Source of the DNA: Hyposmocoma kahamanoa
Taxonomy: Eukaryota; Arthropoda; Insecta; Lepidoptera; Cosmopterigidae
DNA: 64,000 nucleotides
Reading direction: 5' to 3'
Assembly (NCBI RefSeq): GCF_003589595.1
Contig: NW_020654229.1
Coordinates: forward strand, 7,129,767 to 7,193,766
Positions 21,871-35,101 of this stretch are shown piece by piece. Numbering within the stretch: the stretch's first letter is position 1; the number at the start of each line of letters is the position of its first letter. Position numbers and translations under genes: made by a program. The notes beneath the pieces were generated by a model, which saw nothing but the letters and a program-made list of their open reading frames with translations, was not told the origin of the DNA and did no database searches.

Positions 21871-22676
21871 TATCTTATACAGTTTTATAGTCTTACACAA
21901 AGTCTCTATTTTCACTTCTGAATACGTTTTTGTTCAAGAACCGATACAAAAGAACAAGTATGTTAACTTATATTTCGACTCATCCGAAGAACAGAGTCCG
22001 ATGTGATTAAATAGAGAAAAGAGAATAAGTACGTTAGGAGAATAATTTCCTTATTCAAACTAAGGCCTACGTTAAGGTGTTTTGAGAATTTATATACCAT
22101 AATTCATTTCGGAAATATAAAATCGAATAATGGTCGGTCTGTCATCCACAGCGAAAAAGAACAAACGAAATGTGCTGTCGTGAGAACAAGTAGTGTTGCA
22201 CATAGATCTTTATTCTACGGATGAGTAGATATCGTCATTGGAAATGAAATTGTTTTGTGTAATATTTTTTCACAACTATGACAAAGATTTATCCCAAGTG
22301 CAACTTAAAATTTTATTAATGTGTGTAGTAGCTTATGAATAATTAAGATGTCTATTGAATATTATTTTGCGTAATAAATGATTATCATTCTCAAAGCTAG
22401 TGTTTGATTTCAATTCTATCTACGACAATCCGCGTGCTGACTTTGATTCAAATTAGAATCGTCCGATCGGGTAGTCTCGAAATCGAATGGGTTCCTGAGC
22501 GAGAAGATGAACCTGATTCTTACTATATCTTTCTAATTTGTGAGTTAAATCAACTATTGTTCCGATTTGAAATGTCAAAAGTTTCCAATCGGCGAGTTGT
22601 GAATGGTAATTATACTCTGTAAAGACGCAGTTTCCGATCGGGAGAGAGTGATATTTTATTTCAGCGTTGTTTTTAA

Positions 22677-23045
22677 CCGACTTCAAAAAAGGAGGAGGTT
22701 CTCAATTCGACTGTATGTTCTTTTTTTTTGTTGGAAAGGGGGTACTTCCATAGTGGTCCGATTTCATTTTGAAGAAAATCATACACCTTTAAGGGTGGCT
22801 GTTCACACATGAAGATGCCTTTTTTTATAAATAGCGCCAAATTTTAATTTAGGAGAAATTATTTTAATGGTTTATTTTGCTATTTCTCCAATTCAAGGCG
22901 TTTTTCTCTCAATATACTTTGGTAGTAAGAACCGATTATTATTATCTCCAGTGTCAAGTCCTTTATAGTGGCGAACTAGGGTATATTTCAATAAAACTTA
23001 GCAAATAGACGCAATTTCCACGTACTTTTGAGGTAGGTTTTTTTA
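22677..23045 (+). repeat. CTTCAAAAA-type dispersed repeat, diverged
   Basis: It has CCGACTTCAAAAAAGGAGGAGGTTCTC, TTGTTGGAAAGGGGGTACTTCC and TAAGGGTGGC, then an unrelated insertion, and TAAAACTTAGCAAATAGACG near its end. Confidence 0.6.
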
Positions 23046-23059
23046 GTACTCTGTACTGA

Positions 23060-23245
23060 GATTATTTAGTAGCAGTAAGCTCATTGTGAAATAGTTCGTC
23101 CAGGGAAGTTCTGCCACCTTACCTATTGCCGCCAAGCAGTAATGTCCGCGTTACTGTGTTCCGGTTTTGAAGGGTAAGGGTGCTGGTGAAATTACAGGTA
23201 CGTGGGACTTGTCAACTCAAGTCTCAGGGTGACTAGCGCATTGCA
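23060..23245 (+). repeat. Dispersed repeat with CTTGTCAACTCAAGTCTCAG block
   Basis: Second good copy of the repeat at 10150-10330. The flanking intergenic DNA from 23246 to 25182 has no gene I can support. A weaker piece lies at 24155-24365 (GCACGACCTGTTCGACAGTCACT). Confidence 0.55.
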
Positions 23246-25182
23246 ACCAGGGAACAAATAGTAAAGACGACGGACACTCTCCGCCCCTCCCTATATTTGA
23301 TACCGCACCACGGCCCGCACATTGCCGGTCACATTGACTGAACGACAACAAGGCTGCCGGCGAGCCGTTTTCGCGCGAAGACGGCTTTGATATTTGAATA
23401 TAGTTTTCATTTATTCATTACGAAACTTGTACGTTAATATAAAACATCATTTTACGTTACTATTTATAATGGTCGTGAATTGTGCTCTGTACGGTTGTTT
23501 ATCATCATTTTCCGAAAGATGAAACGAAGTAAGCAAAAAAATTATGTCTGGGACTAATTCAGTGTTTGTTTTCTTCATTTATTTACTGCAGAGTAATATA
23601 TGTATGTATAAAAAAATACAGATTGACTATATCAATATAATGAGGCGCCATGACGTCGTAGATAACGGTTCTCGAATTTTCAATTCGTATTGTCGATAAA
23701 TGTTACGTAAGTAGTGAATATACCTAATTATTAACAGATAATTAGTTTTTATTTTAAGATAATATACAGGTAAGGTAAAAAAGACAATAAAAACTTAACT
23801 ACTAGAAAGTAAAACTAGGATTTTTAAATTATATGAATAAAATTGGGTTCCCGCGGCAAGGTGCCCAAGATGCTGGCAGAGCGTTCCAAATGATGATGAT
23901 CAACTTGGACACGCAGTTTAATACCTTGGTTCCTTATGTAAAAGTACATTTCCAAAATATAACATTTTAAGGGCCTATAATATATGTTTTAAATAAATCT
24001 TCAATATTACTAAAGTTAGTGAATTAATGACAAATATGATATTATATCAATATAAATACGTAATAGACATGTGTAATTATTTGGATTCTGGATTCTATTA
24101 AAAGAATCATAGATAACAGATTCGCGTTAGCATTTTCGCTATGTTGCCGCTCTGATCACGTAACGTAATAGTGCAAGAACGTGATGGGTAACCCTGCCAC
24201 TTTACGCACACATATGCGCGTGTGCAGATAGCACCGTGCTGTATGTAGTAGTAGTAAGTAAATAATTTTCGACTGTTGTATGGAGTGTTGAGGTGTGTTG
24301 CAACTGTAAAATGGTACAGGCGCGTAGCTTACCATTAGGCGCACGACCTGTTCGACAGTCACTTAATATTATAAAAAAAATTTCCTCGAGAATCTCGTTA
24401 CTCCGTTTTTGGACCGAATCCCTTTTTACTCTTCAAGTGCAATATCGGCCAAATAAAACCTAAAATAAATATATAATAATAGATTGTCATTTAATAAAAT
24501 TGTTTCTAGCGAATCTGTTTTTTTGTGCTTACTCAAAAGCTCACATTAATTTTCGAAGTTTAGGAATTAAGTTGATGCCGATGCACTGTTTCCATAAAAT
24601 AATTCTAGATACGTCCATGGTATAACGTCGTACGGGGTTCTTATGTGGTGTAAAGCGGCAGATAAGTATACTAACCATATTTGTGTTGCAAAAACGAGCG
24701 ATTCGTTCTCTGTACCGTTTAGGTTCTCGGGTTTCTCTCAGAGAAAAGTTTAAGGAGTTTGGTATCATGTGTCATGACTGCGGCATGACAATACATTTAT
24801 GATTTAAAAATATACATAATTTCATGAACAAAGAAGATATCCATAATATTAACCTTAGAACTAAAGCCAAATTCATGGCACCACGATTTCGTTTAACTAA
24901 AGTAAACGATTATTGGCCGGGGAACTGTAGGTATACGTTTTTACAATAAGTTTCCGATCACTTCCTAAGTTTAAAACTTCAATAAAATTATTTTAATTGA
25001 AAAGTCACATTATAACATTGAAGGCTATGTGTTAGATAAAGATGTATGAAAAGACGACATAAGCCTAGATGCCTCAAAAATATGAATAAATAGGTATTCC
25101 ACAGCATGCAAGTTTATTTGAAAAAATAAATCCATAGAGTATCTGGCTCGTTCTTATCAAGGAAGTCAGCACAGTGAACGAG

Positions 25183-25408
25183 CTGCAGGACTAAAAAGGC
25201 CGTATTGGCAAAATCATAATATGATTAATTGACAATTCATATAAATTTCTTACAATTCATCTATTTGACAGTGTTCTGTGGAGGTCTCCATAGAACACTA
25301 TCAAATAGATAGATGAATTGCGTTCTTTGTTTCGTTTAAAAATTCATAATACGAATTTTCAATTTAACAAAGTATGATTCTGCCAGTGCGGCCTTTTTAG
25401 CCCTGCAG
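25183..25408. mobile_element. Foldback MITE
   Basis: CTGCAGGACTAAAAAGGCCG at the left end pairs with CGGCCTTTTTAGCCCTGCAG at the right. A second inverted pair inside (CATCTATTTGACAGTGTTCT against AGAACACTATCAAATAGATAGATG) nearly closes the hairpin. Noncoding. Confidence 0.8.
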
Positions 25409-26346
25409 TAATTTAAAAAATGACGTTTGCAAAAGTAAAATTGTGCCTGAGAAATAAAATTATTATTTTGACTTCGACTTCAATGAAAAGAATAATTTCG
25501 GTATTATATAGTTACACAGCTGTTTCTATTTATTAACCATCTCTAACAAGGTACAAGGTCAATGTAAAAGAAAATCCGTCCATTTTTTTCCGAAATTTTA
25601 TTTCCTTAAACTCTAGTACGGTATACAACATTTTTTTTAAATAAATAATATCAAGAACTCGCTACCAGCTTATTGGTCTCTCAATAATATATTAAATGCT
25701 GTTGATACATTTTAAAGTTATATTACTTCAATATTATTCCGTCGCATGATAATTTGTCACATTCGCACTTGGATTAATAGAGCTTAAATATTTCAGATTA
25801 AGTTATGTCACGGCGATGACAGTATCGGTCATTGTCACAAACTACTAATTCAAGTCATTGTCGGAATAATGTTATTGTTATTACCAGAATTGAAGAAATT
25901 TATTCTCACTAAGAATTATAAATAATTCACTCATATGATAACACGGGGAAACAAATTACAATTATTTTTACCCGACTGGGGAGGTTATGTTTTTCAAGTG
26001 TCTGTACGTATGACCATTTCTTTTTCACGCTGTACAGTTTATATGGCTCAATGCATTTTGACATTATAAGGTGTCGTTATTTCGTCTTGATTGTGGGAGT
26101 GTAGTAGAGTATTAGGGGAATATTTATTTTAAGTTTTAGTTTTTTTAAATATTTTTTTAGAAAACATACAAGCACGGTACTTCAACTATACAATAATCAA
26201 GTTTTACCCGCATTCTAAATATAATAATAACAGACAACACGATATCGCCGGTGGTGCTAACTATAAGCTCAACCATGGCTGTATTCACAGACTACGCTAC
26301 CCACTGCTTATACTAGATGTGGCTTATTATGTTAATTTTAATTCTA

Positions 26347-26498
26347 AGTTCCGTGGCAATTTTATAATTTAAATATTCAAGTACATTATCGTGTAATTAT
26401 TAAATAATATTTCACGATACAATACTCGAATATTAAATATAATATTGCACGATAAAAAATCGAATACTTTATAAATGAAATAATAAAAATTGCTACGA
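26347..26498. mobile_element. MITE with GTGGCAATTTT ends, copy 1
   Basis: GTGGCAATTTTATAATTTAAATATTC at the left matches in inverted form AATAATAAAAATTGCTACG at the right. The second copy is inside NUDT21 intron 3 (45658-45976). Confidence 0.55.
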
Positions 26499-26537
26499 AA
26501 ATTAGCTAGTGAACACTAGTCCGAAAACGACCGATCC

Positions 26538-26590
26538 AAGGGCGCCTTCGAATGAGACGCTTATAAAAGCGCTATAGTGGTACCACTAGA
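26538..26590 (+). repeat. Fragment of GGGCGC-ended MITE
   Basis: GGGCGCCTTCGAATGAGACGCTTATAAAAGCGCT matches the terminal repeat of the complete element at 34851-35101. The rest is missing. Confidence 0.5.
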
Positions 26591-27079
26591 ATTCGGATAC
26601 AAATGGTGCTATTGTTAGAAATTCAAAATCCTCCACCAAAAATCATAAAAACGTCCAGAAATCAAGAAATTTCAATTAAATAAAAATCGTTTACAAAATC
26701 CAACGTTCAAACTTGAAAAGCACGAGACGCTACACAAATCCACGACAGGCGCGTCGAGAGCACACCAGAAAAAAGGCAGTTGGGTGTTTGTAAGGATATT
26801 TGTTGGCCGCTGATGGCCTTGACTGCGTCACCGGAAAAAAGGGCGAGCTGAAAGCTCATAACCCGCAAGATAAACTTAAAACTAACTAGCGGGTCTGAGG
26901 GCGCCCAAGTGGGCACGGACTTCAGCTCAGGGCGCTACTGAAGACTTCCGCCAGAAGAGCGTGCTTAGGAGAGAAACCGTTGATTTGATTTGCAACGCCT
27001 TGTATAGTATTCGTCACTGACTGTTGGCAGGTATGACAGTCGGTTGGCAGTACGTGCAGAGACGTTCCTAACACTATTA

Positions 27080-27950
27080 TAAATGATGTTAGGATGCAAT
27101 AGCCCGTTTAGTGCATTGGAAGATTCTTCCTTCCAATCACTGCCTTCAAGTTACTGGACTGATAAGGACTCGGCATCGACATCAATGGCGAGTACATCAG
27201 TCACCTTCAATTTGCTGACGACATCGTGGTCATTGCAGAATCGTTGGAAGAGCTTGACAACATGCTCGGTGACCTCAATAGGGTTTCCCAGCAAGTGGGT
27301 TTAAAAATGAACATGAACAAGACGAAACTTATGTCGAATGTCCATGTCGTACCCATCCCTATAACAGTGGGAACCTCTACTCTCGAAGTTGTTGACGAGT
27401 ATTGTGTGCCTTGGACAAACCATCCAATTAGGCAGAGCCAACTTCGAGAAAGAGAATCGTGGAATCCGACTCGGTTGGGCAGCTCTGGGGTAGCTCCGGG
27501 ACGTCTTCTCATCCGCAGTCCTTGAAAAAAGTCTTCTAGCAGTGAGTATTGCCAGCGATGACCTACGGCTCAGAGACGTGGTCACTTACTATGCGCCTCA
27601 TAAAAAAGCTCAAAGTCACTCAACGAGCTACGGAGCGAGCAATGCTCGGTATTTCTCAACTTGATCGAATCAGAAATGTTGAGATCCGTAGAAGAACGAA
27701 AGTCACCGATATAGTTCGAAGGATTAGCAAGTTGAAGTGGCAGTGGGCAGGGCACATAGCTCGTAGAACTGACGGCCGTTAGGGCAGAAAGGATCTCGAA
27801 TGGAGTCCACGAACCGGATGGCGTTCAGTGGGACGGCTTCCTACTAGATGGGCGGATGACCTGGTAATGATGAGCCCGTTTACTAAGTTTACGACCCAGG
27901 CCCTTTGGAGCTTCTACAGCCTGAAGGCGCCGTACACCCTGCACCATATG
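27080..27950 (+). pseudogene. RTE-like LINE reverse transcriptase, broken fragment
   Basis: The segment contains the catalytic box as FADDIVVIAESLEELDNML, then VGLKMNMNKTKLM, then in another frame MTYGSETWSLTM, RATERAMLGISQLDRIRN and KLKWQWAGHIARRTDGR, which are typical of the end of insect RTE-type ORF2. GRPTRWADD-like sequence follows near 27850. At least two frameshifts and several stops break it, and both the endonuclease and the first part of the reverse transcriptase are missing. It is a different RTE subfamily from the copy at 5667-7084. Confidence 0.85.
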
Positions 27951-28650
27951 TACAGTCGACACTGGCAGTGTTACTATTAAAGTTATGCCAGATTAAGATT
28001 TTTCAGTCTATAGTTGGCGAAATATAATTTGTACCGATTCGTCATAATGCTTTATATTTAGAATACAATAGGACGGAAAAGTGAGCCGACTCGGTACCGC
28101 ACGTGCCGTTGTATAGTGCAAACAACTAGTTTAAACACTTTTACGTATTGGCACGTAATTCTAAATTCGATATTCTTTAGGCGGAAGTAACTTTGTTGAA
28201 TTAGTAAGAAAAGAGTCAGCAGTCGGTATTTAACGAACTAATTAAAGGTTTTAAAAAAAAACGACCTGATAAGTGAAAAAATAATTCAAAACTAGAATTC
28301 AGAAATAGCATTTAGACTCATACAATGGATCAAGATCATTAGTAATAGTAAGGATAAGCCGTTCCAAGAGATAATAATATTCATCGGTGCAAATAATATT
28401 TCTTCCAACTATACCAACATTTCGGTTATAAAACACACTTTCGCTCGGTAAGCTCATATTCCTATAAAATATTTATTGTTTTTTTTTATAATTAAATTGT
28501 ACTTCGAGTATTTTGGGCATTGGTTCCGCCAAGACAGCGGATAAGTTGATGGATTATGCACCAAAACAAGACCTCTTAAGGGTTAATTAACAATGCGGCG
28601 GGACAGATAGGAAGAGATTTTTGTAAACATAGCATAATCAACTTTATGCT

Positions 28651-28768
28651 AAGTATGTAACGTACAAATTTGTGACTAACCAAAAAACAAATCACACGTT
28701 TTTTGGACAATTTTCGCAATTCCTGCAGCTGCCGTCTCGTATCTAGTTTGTACGTTACATAACTAACA
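28651..28768. mobile_element. Short TIR element
   Basis: AGTATGTAACGTACAAA and the inverted TTTGTACGTTACATAACT bound a 118-bp noncoding stretch. Confidence 0.5.
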
Positions 28769-31279
28769 TAAAGTGAGTAAATGTGAAAGTGACAAATTGC
28801 ATCTAGCAACTAACCACAATATCATTTTGTTTAAAAACACCAGCTGCAATAAAGCTATTCATTATTCAACATTTAATTGTTCAACATGTTGTATGCAATT
28901 GGACTTATTGAATATCTAGCTCAATAATTACATATATAACATTATATTATTTATATCTAAGGCACTTTATGTGTGTTATAAATAATATTATGTATAATTT
29001 TAAAAATACACTTAAATTTGCACAAATCTTTTTGTAATATATTGTTACCCAACAGATCTTTTCAATAAAGAGAAGAACGTTGTAATATCGCATGCATTTT
29101 TATACCTAATATTATGTTGATATACAATGCGCACATATTTAACTAAACTAAATTTTTTAAATACCAATCAATCGCATTTATTCTGATCTATGTAAAGCTT
29201 TTCTTTGACCTCCCTATGTAACATGGTCCGCAATTTTCTTATTAGTCAAAGAAGCTTATTCTCGATTGCCTTAATCCACGCTTGCCAATGACACTTACAT
29301 GGCCTAAGATTGTGGATTATGTACATTCAGTTACTGGTCAAACAATACGAACTCACTTTTATAAACTGCAAATTTTAACACTAAATAAATAACAAGTTAG
29401 TAACAAAAATTTTACGAGTTTAATATTGAGATGTAACCGAGTGTACAGTGTATAGGGACAAATTAACATTAAAATGTCTCCTGAATTGGTATTACCTAAA
29501 AACGAAGATGACTTCTCAAGTTCATAATCCTGCAAATACAGACGCATTTATGCGAAAACTTGCTATTTTTTTACCGTGTAGTGGCCACGGTATTAGTGCT
29601 TCCTTTTCTGCAGGGCAGCACGCAGGATTGTGAATAGCCAACTTTAACATTTTAAATGAGAACAGAACTTATAATAAAATTATTAAATACAATAATTTGT
29701 ACCAACTACGTTTAGATATTAAATGCCAAATAAGTATTGTCTAAACGAAAGATAACGTTAACGTAAAATGACTTGACGTAGCACCTAGGACAATCATTAC
29801 ATGAATAAAATTAAAATTTAAACCATTTCAGTTTTGTAGAGAATTAGTATCAATTTTAAAATAAATTTGCAGTTCCATTCTAAATATGTAGTTCTAATTC
29901 ATACATTTGAATGGATGGAAATAGTTTTTCTTATCTACTTACAGATTCTGATATTTAAGGAGTAATAATATCAAAACTTAATATCCGCTCCAACATAATT
30001 ATCAAGGTTCAGAAGTATATGGACGCCCCCTATGACTTTATATTCTAATAAGTTTATATTACGTGGCATATAAATTTTGCACATAATTATAATTTAGAAC
30101 AGAGAAGTTAAAAGAAATCAACATCCTTTCACTGGCATCACAGTACATAATATGAAATGTTTTTTTTTTTTTTTTAAATATAGTGATAGAAATTGCCAGC
30201 TGTTCTTAACAGTTGTCTTCACAATATCACAAATCATATATGGGGCAAATGATGTGTGACAAAAAAGGGCTGGTTTTTATAATTACTGTTTTTACACGAA
30301 ATTTTGATATTTGCATTATTTATTATATCTTTAAGCTGATGGTTTGTAACCAACGCTCAATAAATAAATAAAAAAAATATATGTGAAAAAGATTTAAAGA
30401 AAAAATACATTGTCTTTTAATTTCGATTAAACGTTCTATGTATGTGGCCAGTGATTTATGAACGTTCTATCATAATTGAACCTTTATTAACATAAAGGTA
30501 GTGTTCAATAAATTTCAAGAGTGATTTGTTTATCTATGAAAAGATATTTCTGAATTTTATATAGTGATAATTGTAACATGCGGATTTATATTTATGTGCA
30601 AAAGTGCCACGTTATTTATAAGATACTAGGGCTTTTTTTAGCGGTCAACTGGAACGCACGACTCGGTGTATAACGCGCCAATATTTTAGGCCGAGATTTA
30701 TAAACGACTTTGACTTCGACTGAGCACAAAGATAAGCTAAGAAACAAGTTTTTCGTATTAACAAAACGAATTTTTTCTCTTCTACAAAACAAGCTTTGCC
30801 TAAGTTTAAGCAAGAATTATTTTGAGTCTTTTGCTTAAACTGGGCAAAATTTGTTTTGTAAATACGAAAAACTTGCCCATCTCGCTATGTTTGATAAGTC
30901 GAAATTAAAATTATTTTACAAATCTCAGCCTACATGAAACTTGACAGCTTGCTGTTCGTCTCCGTTCCAAATTGCGGTTATTCCAGAGCTTTTCCATGGC
31001 ATCAAAAGTGTCCCCGAACCCCATTTACCTTGATAGGACGTTAGAATCCACCCTTTTTCTAAATTCATGGCTGCCAGTAGAAAAATTCACAAAACATAGA
31101 CATCCGATACATGGAAATGTTTAAATTATCAACATCAATTTGAATATGAATCGTATTATTACACAACGTTTTCTTATATATATATAACAGCTGCATATTA
31201 AAGATATCATAATTCAATCTTGCTCTGCAAGCAACTTAACCTATTATCTTACCAAAAAAAAATGCTACAATATCAAAAA
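28769..31279. other. Intergenic, nothing assigned
   Basis: AT-rich DNA without supportable genes or element ends; open frames are short and lack domains. The 3' flank of the SNX16 gene is at the right edge. Confidence 0.5.
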
Positions 31280-33899
31280 TCACATATCATTGTTTGTACT
31301 ACAGTTTGAACAACTTTTAGCCTGTCTTTCCAGAGCATTTAGACGCTTTTGCATATGCATTATAGTTGCATCTTTCTGCTTCAACTTCATTTTCAGAGTC
31401 GTTATCGAGTCTTCCAACGCTCCATACACCGCTTGAACCTCAGGTTGGTAGCTAAAAACCTGAGGTGGTTCATCGAGACAGAAAAACTCCCTTACAACCG
31501 GGTGGTTGGGCAATTTACTCAATATAGCATTAACAAAAATTTGCAACCCCCTTACTCGTTCTTCCAAGAACGCTGGTTCAAAGTTATCCCTAAACCATCG
31601 CTTACCTGGTAATGGTAACATTAAGTTAGGCTGTTCGGATTTTATACGTGAGTATAAGCGAACAAAATCTGTATATCGGCGGAATACTAACCAAGACTGG
31701 TCGCGTTTATCATCTTCAACTTTTAACTTGTATATAGTGAAGCGAGCTCGTTCCTCCATGACCTCATAACCTACGATAGGTATTTGTAGTGAGTCGAATT
31801 TCTTTATCTCTTCACTGTGGAGGCTTAAATCTATATTGCTTATACTATTTGGTACATTCACGTTGCAGTTGAAATCCTTTCTATAACTTTCAGTGATGCT
31901 GCCCATGCTCTTGTAATGGCTTCTCGATTGAATCGGGTTTGGTTTTCTCGGTTCGGGGATCTCGTTGTCCGATGCTGCTGATTCTGAGGATAAAATAACA
32001 ATGGTAACTGGCTGAGTGATGAAGTAGATTTCTCACAGATGGCTCTACGACCAAAAAGTCGTTAAAAATCCAAAAATAAAGATCTGCAACAAGCATATCG
32101 AAAAATTCGTAGAGTCCGCTAGTTCGTTTCGTGGCCTAGTTAGCATAGCGTCTGACACGGTTTGCTGGAAGACGTTGGTTCGAATCCAGCCGGGTCGAAG
32201 GAATATTTTCTTAGTATTCGATCTCTATTTAACTGCCTCCGTGGCCGAACGGTTACCATGCCGGACTGCCACGGAGAGGTCCCGGGTTCGAATCCTGGGC
32301 CGGGAGAAATAGTTGTATGGCCTACAATTATTTCTCTCGTGAGTTTGGGTGTAATTTGTGGTTGTCTATGTGTGTGTCCATGGCACCCGCGACACAGGGT
32401 TTCCCTAGTGCGGGGCTATGTTGAGTGTGTGCGTTATTTATTATTATTATTTCATATATATTCGATCTAAAACATTTACCAGCTTCAAATAATATTTTGT
32501 TTAAAATTACTGTCGCTTTTCTGTGTTTATTATTTGTAGTATTTCGACTAAACGAATATGAAATACATTAAAAAAACAAAAAAAAAAACGTATTTTAATG
32601 TTATTTGCTAGAGTAAAAATGTTTCTTATTTAATTGCCTCCGTGGCCGAACGGTTACCATGCCCGACTGCCACGCAGAGGTCCCGGGTTCGAATCCTGGG
32701 CCGGGAGAAATAGTTGTATGGCCTACAATTATTTCTCTCGTGAGTTTGGGTGTAATTTGTGGTTGTCTATGTGTGTGTCCATGGCACCCGCGACCCAGGG
32801 TTTCCTTAGTGCGGGGCTATGTTGAGTGTGTGCGTTATTTATTTATTTAATTTGTTCAGTTAACAGCACATCAAGCTGAATTCACTTTTGTTCGAATATT
32901 CCCTGTAAACCAACGGAACTAGATCCTTCCTACCGTACCTTTTATTTACTAGTCTTCTTGGTAGTAGGTTTCAAGCGATATTTATTCATTTATTGAGCAT
33001 TGGGTAAGATATAGTCGTGGATCGTAGATGGGTATGATAGAGTCGTTAGCTTAAAAAGGTAACAAATGTTTATGAAACTCAAAACGTGAATATTAATTAA
33101 AATATTAATACCTGCAAAAGCTGTTACTACAAAGACCTGCAATATTTTTTCGGTTTACAAGTGTTTTTTTTTCGAGAAAAAAACAGTAGTTTTTTCACAA
33201 TAAGGAACACGTGAGTGCCAATTAACAAGAAAAAAAAAAACAAATTAAAGCTCTAAGAAAAGCAACTAGGCATTAGTGAACTTCACCAATATAATACGAT
33301 AATAATAAAACTTCAACTCTCAACACATTAACAAATAAAAAATACATTACATCTAGAGTTTAGCAACAGACAATATTTACTGGTGGGAAATATAAAGGTA
33401 GCTCAACAAAATGGCGGACTGTAGCTTAGCAAAATGGCGGAGTGTTTCTCAGCGCCTCTAATATACATATAAACGTATTCAATAAATAACTTAAGAATTA
33501 TTTATTGTATACGCTTGACTATAACAGTAACACGTTATAGTCAAGCCAAGTTATGCTTTACTGCTACTTCGGTGTTAACATTAATAAATGCTCAGAAGAA
33601 AAGCCAATCCTTAATTTGTTTTTTTTTTTTTCATGTCATAAAAGTAGTTTAATCATATGTGACTTTATTATACCAAGACTAAGATTGTCAATTTCATTCA
33701 TCTGTCAAATTTGAAATTTTAAAAACGGTCGTCTCTCACCATTTGAATACCGTTGTTTGTAAAAGTTGTTGAATTTTGCGACTGGGTCGGTATTTGGTGT
33801 GCCTTCGCTGGACGATGACGTTCCATTGTTAAAGTTTTGTCGTTGATGAGATTTTTCTCCATTTGTTCGCACCGAAATTGAGTTCTGTACTTTCTCCAT
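31280..33899 (-). CDS. Snx16: Sorting nexin 16-like protein (PX domain)
   Basis: Endosomal membrane protein of the SNX family; the PX domain binds phosphatidylinositol 3-phosphate on early or late endosomes. Coding exons on the minus strand are 33899-33740 and 31983-31280 (TGA at 31282-31280), joined in phase through a GTGAGA donor and a TTATCCTCAG acceptor to give 287 residues. The N-terminal 120 residues are polar and low-complexity. The PX domain covers about 121-227, with the phosphoinositide-binding VFRRYTDFVRL, the proline loop LMLPLPGKRW and the LEERVRGLQIFV helix. A coiled coil of about 30 residues follows (LKMKLKQKDATIMHMQKRL), as in SNX16. The start was chosen at AAAATGG shortly after a TTTTCAG acceptor; the frame is open upstream, so an earlier start is possible. 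The intron holds three SINEs. Confidence 0.88.
32010..32215 (+). mobile_element. Composite SINE (family 2)
   Basis: TTTCTCACAGATGGCTCTACGACC, AAAAAGTCGTTAAAAA, tRNA-like part (GTGGCCTAGTTAGCATAGCG and the B box GGTTCGAATCC) and a tail ending TATTCGATCTCTATTT. It lies in the SNX16 intron, antisense to the gene. Confidence 0.75.
32230..32451 (+). mobile_element. tRNA-derived SINE (family 1), copy 1
   Basis: The head reads TGGCCGAACGGTTACCATGCC (A box) and GGGTTCGAATCC (B box), in a 75-base tRNA-like fold. The unrelated body follows (GAAATAGTTGTATGGCC, GTGTGTCCATGGCACCCGCG) and then a TTATTATTATT tail. Nearly identical to the copy at 32630. Confidence 0.9.
32630..32855 (+). mobile_element. tRNA-derived SINE (family 1), copy 2
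   Basis: Same layout as copy 1, 180 bases downstream and in the same orientation, differing at only a few positions in the shared 200 bases; tail TTATTTATTTA. The two may reflect separate recent insertions or a local duplication. Confidence 0.9.
33514..33545. repeat. Short perfect hairpin
   Basis: CTTGACTATAAC and GTTATAGTCAAG flank an 8-base loop in the SNX16 intron. Confidence 0.6.
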
Positions 33900-34534
33900 T
33901 TTATTACAATTTCTTTGTACACTGAAAAAGGAAAAAGCACTTGTGTGAGTGGAATGGCAAAATACTTGTATCAATTGCAACGTATTTAGATCCTCATTAC
34001 AGGAGATTCACGGTCCGTAGAAATATTTAAATAACGTACAGCAGTAGCCAAACTAGTCTTTATCAATAAAAAACATTATATTCAGATAGAAATATCAAAA
34101 TCATTCAAAATTGGATTTGTTAAACGTGTGGAGCACAACAACAAAAATGACCCAAAAAAAAAAACAAAGAGTTGTATATGCACAGAAAGAAGGACTAGAT
34201 AGTGAAAGTGGTAACTAATACAACGTAACAACATATGACATCATCAAATACAATGTCAAATAATCATTTAAATAAGCCTTGAAATTCAAGGCGTATTTAA
34301 ATAGCATCTACATATACAAGAACACTTAAGTGTGTTTTTGATTTGTAATTATGTATTTGTTTAGAACTGGCAAGTATTTCAATTTCGAATAGGTGAACTT
34401 TGTGTGATTTTCAAATTCAATATTGTCATATCATATTTTGCCATAAATCTAATAGTTTAGTAGGAAAAAAATTAAAAGTGTATTTTTTGTATGGGACCAT
34501 ACCTTTAGTGCCCCATCGTTACAAAGTCTTAGTT

Positions 34535-34740
34535 GATCCAGTCTTGGAATTACTACAGACACAAATTACAGGCACGTGGACTTGTCAACTTATGTCTTAG
34601 AGTGTTGGGTGCAGTAGTAGTGCTCCTCTGATCTATGTGATTCAAAGCTCTGAGTGGCACTGCAACTGTTAGGGACAGGCGTATCTCTCACCAGCAGGCA
34701 CACGACTTGTTCGTCCTGTCACTTAATGTTACAAAATAAT
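34535..34740 (+). repeat. Dispersed repeat, GGACTTGTCAACTTATGTCTTAG type
   Basis: Continuation of the family at 10150 and 23060, with an additional 3' part (CTCTGAGTGGCACTGCAACTG, CACACGACTTGTTCG) also seen near 62970 and 24330. Confidence 0.5.
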
Positions 34741-34850
34741 AATATAAAAAATAATTTAAAACAAATCATGTACAAGACGGTGTTGCATTTAATTTAGTAT
34801 ATATAGTATATATAATTTAGTATTATTATAATTTTGTGTAATAAACACTA

Positions 34851-35101
34851 AGGGCGCCTTCAATTAAACGCTTGTAGAAGCGCTGCAGAGATAGAAATGT
34901 GGCGCGGCAGCCGTGCGTCTGTAGCGCTTCAGTAATTGTTAATTCACTAATTTGTGTCTGCAATAGTGGTGCGTGCGTGTCACGACAGTGATGCTGCAAC
35001 TGTGCTTCTAAATATTGTATGAAAATTAGTAGTGGCGCGGCTGCAGCGCCACACTGGCGCCACTGCAGCGCTTATATAAGCGTCTTATTTAAAAGCGCCC
35101 T
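34851..35101. mobile_element. MITE with AGGGCGC ends and TA target duplication
   Basis: Inverted ends of about 37 bp: AGGGCGCCTTCAATTAAACG against the reverse complement of CGTCTTATTTAAAAGCGCCCT, both continuing to GCGCTGCAG. TA lies directly outside each end. Relics occur at 985-1128, 26538-26590 and possibly 57712-57748. Noncoding. Confidence 0.85.

Noticed and set aside
32234..32306. Two possible tRNA genes at 32234 and 32634
   Set aside because: Both are followed by the same 130-base non-tRNA body and AT-rich tail, so they are SINEs.
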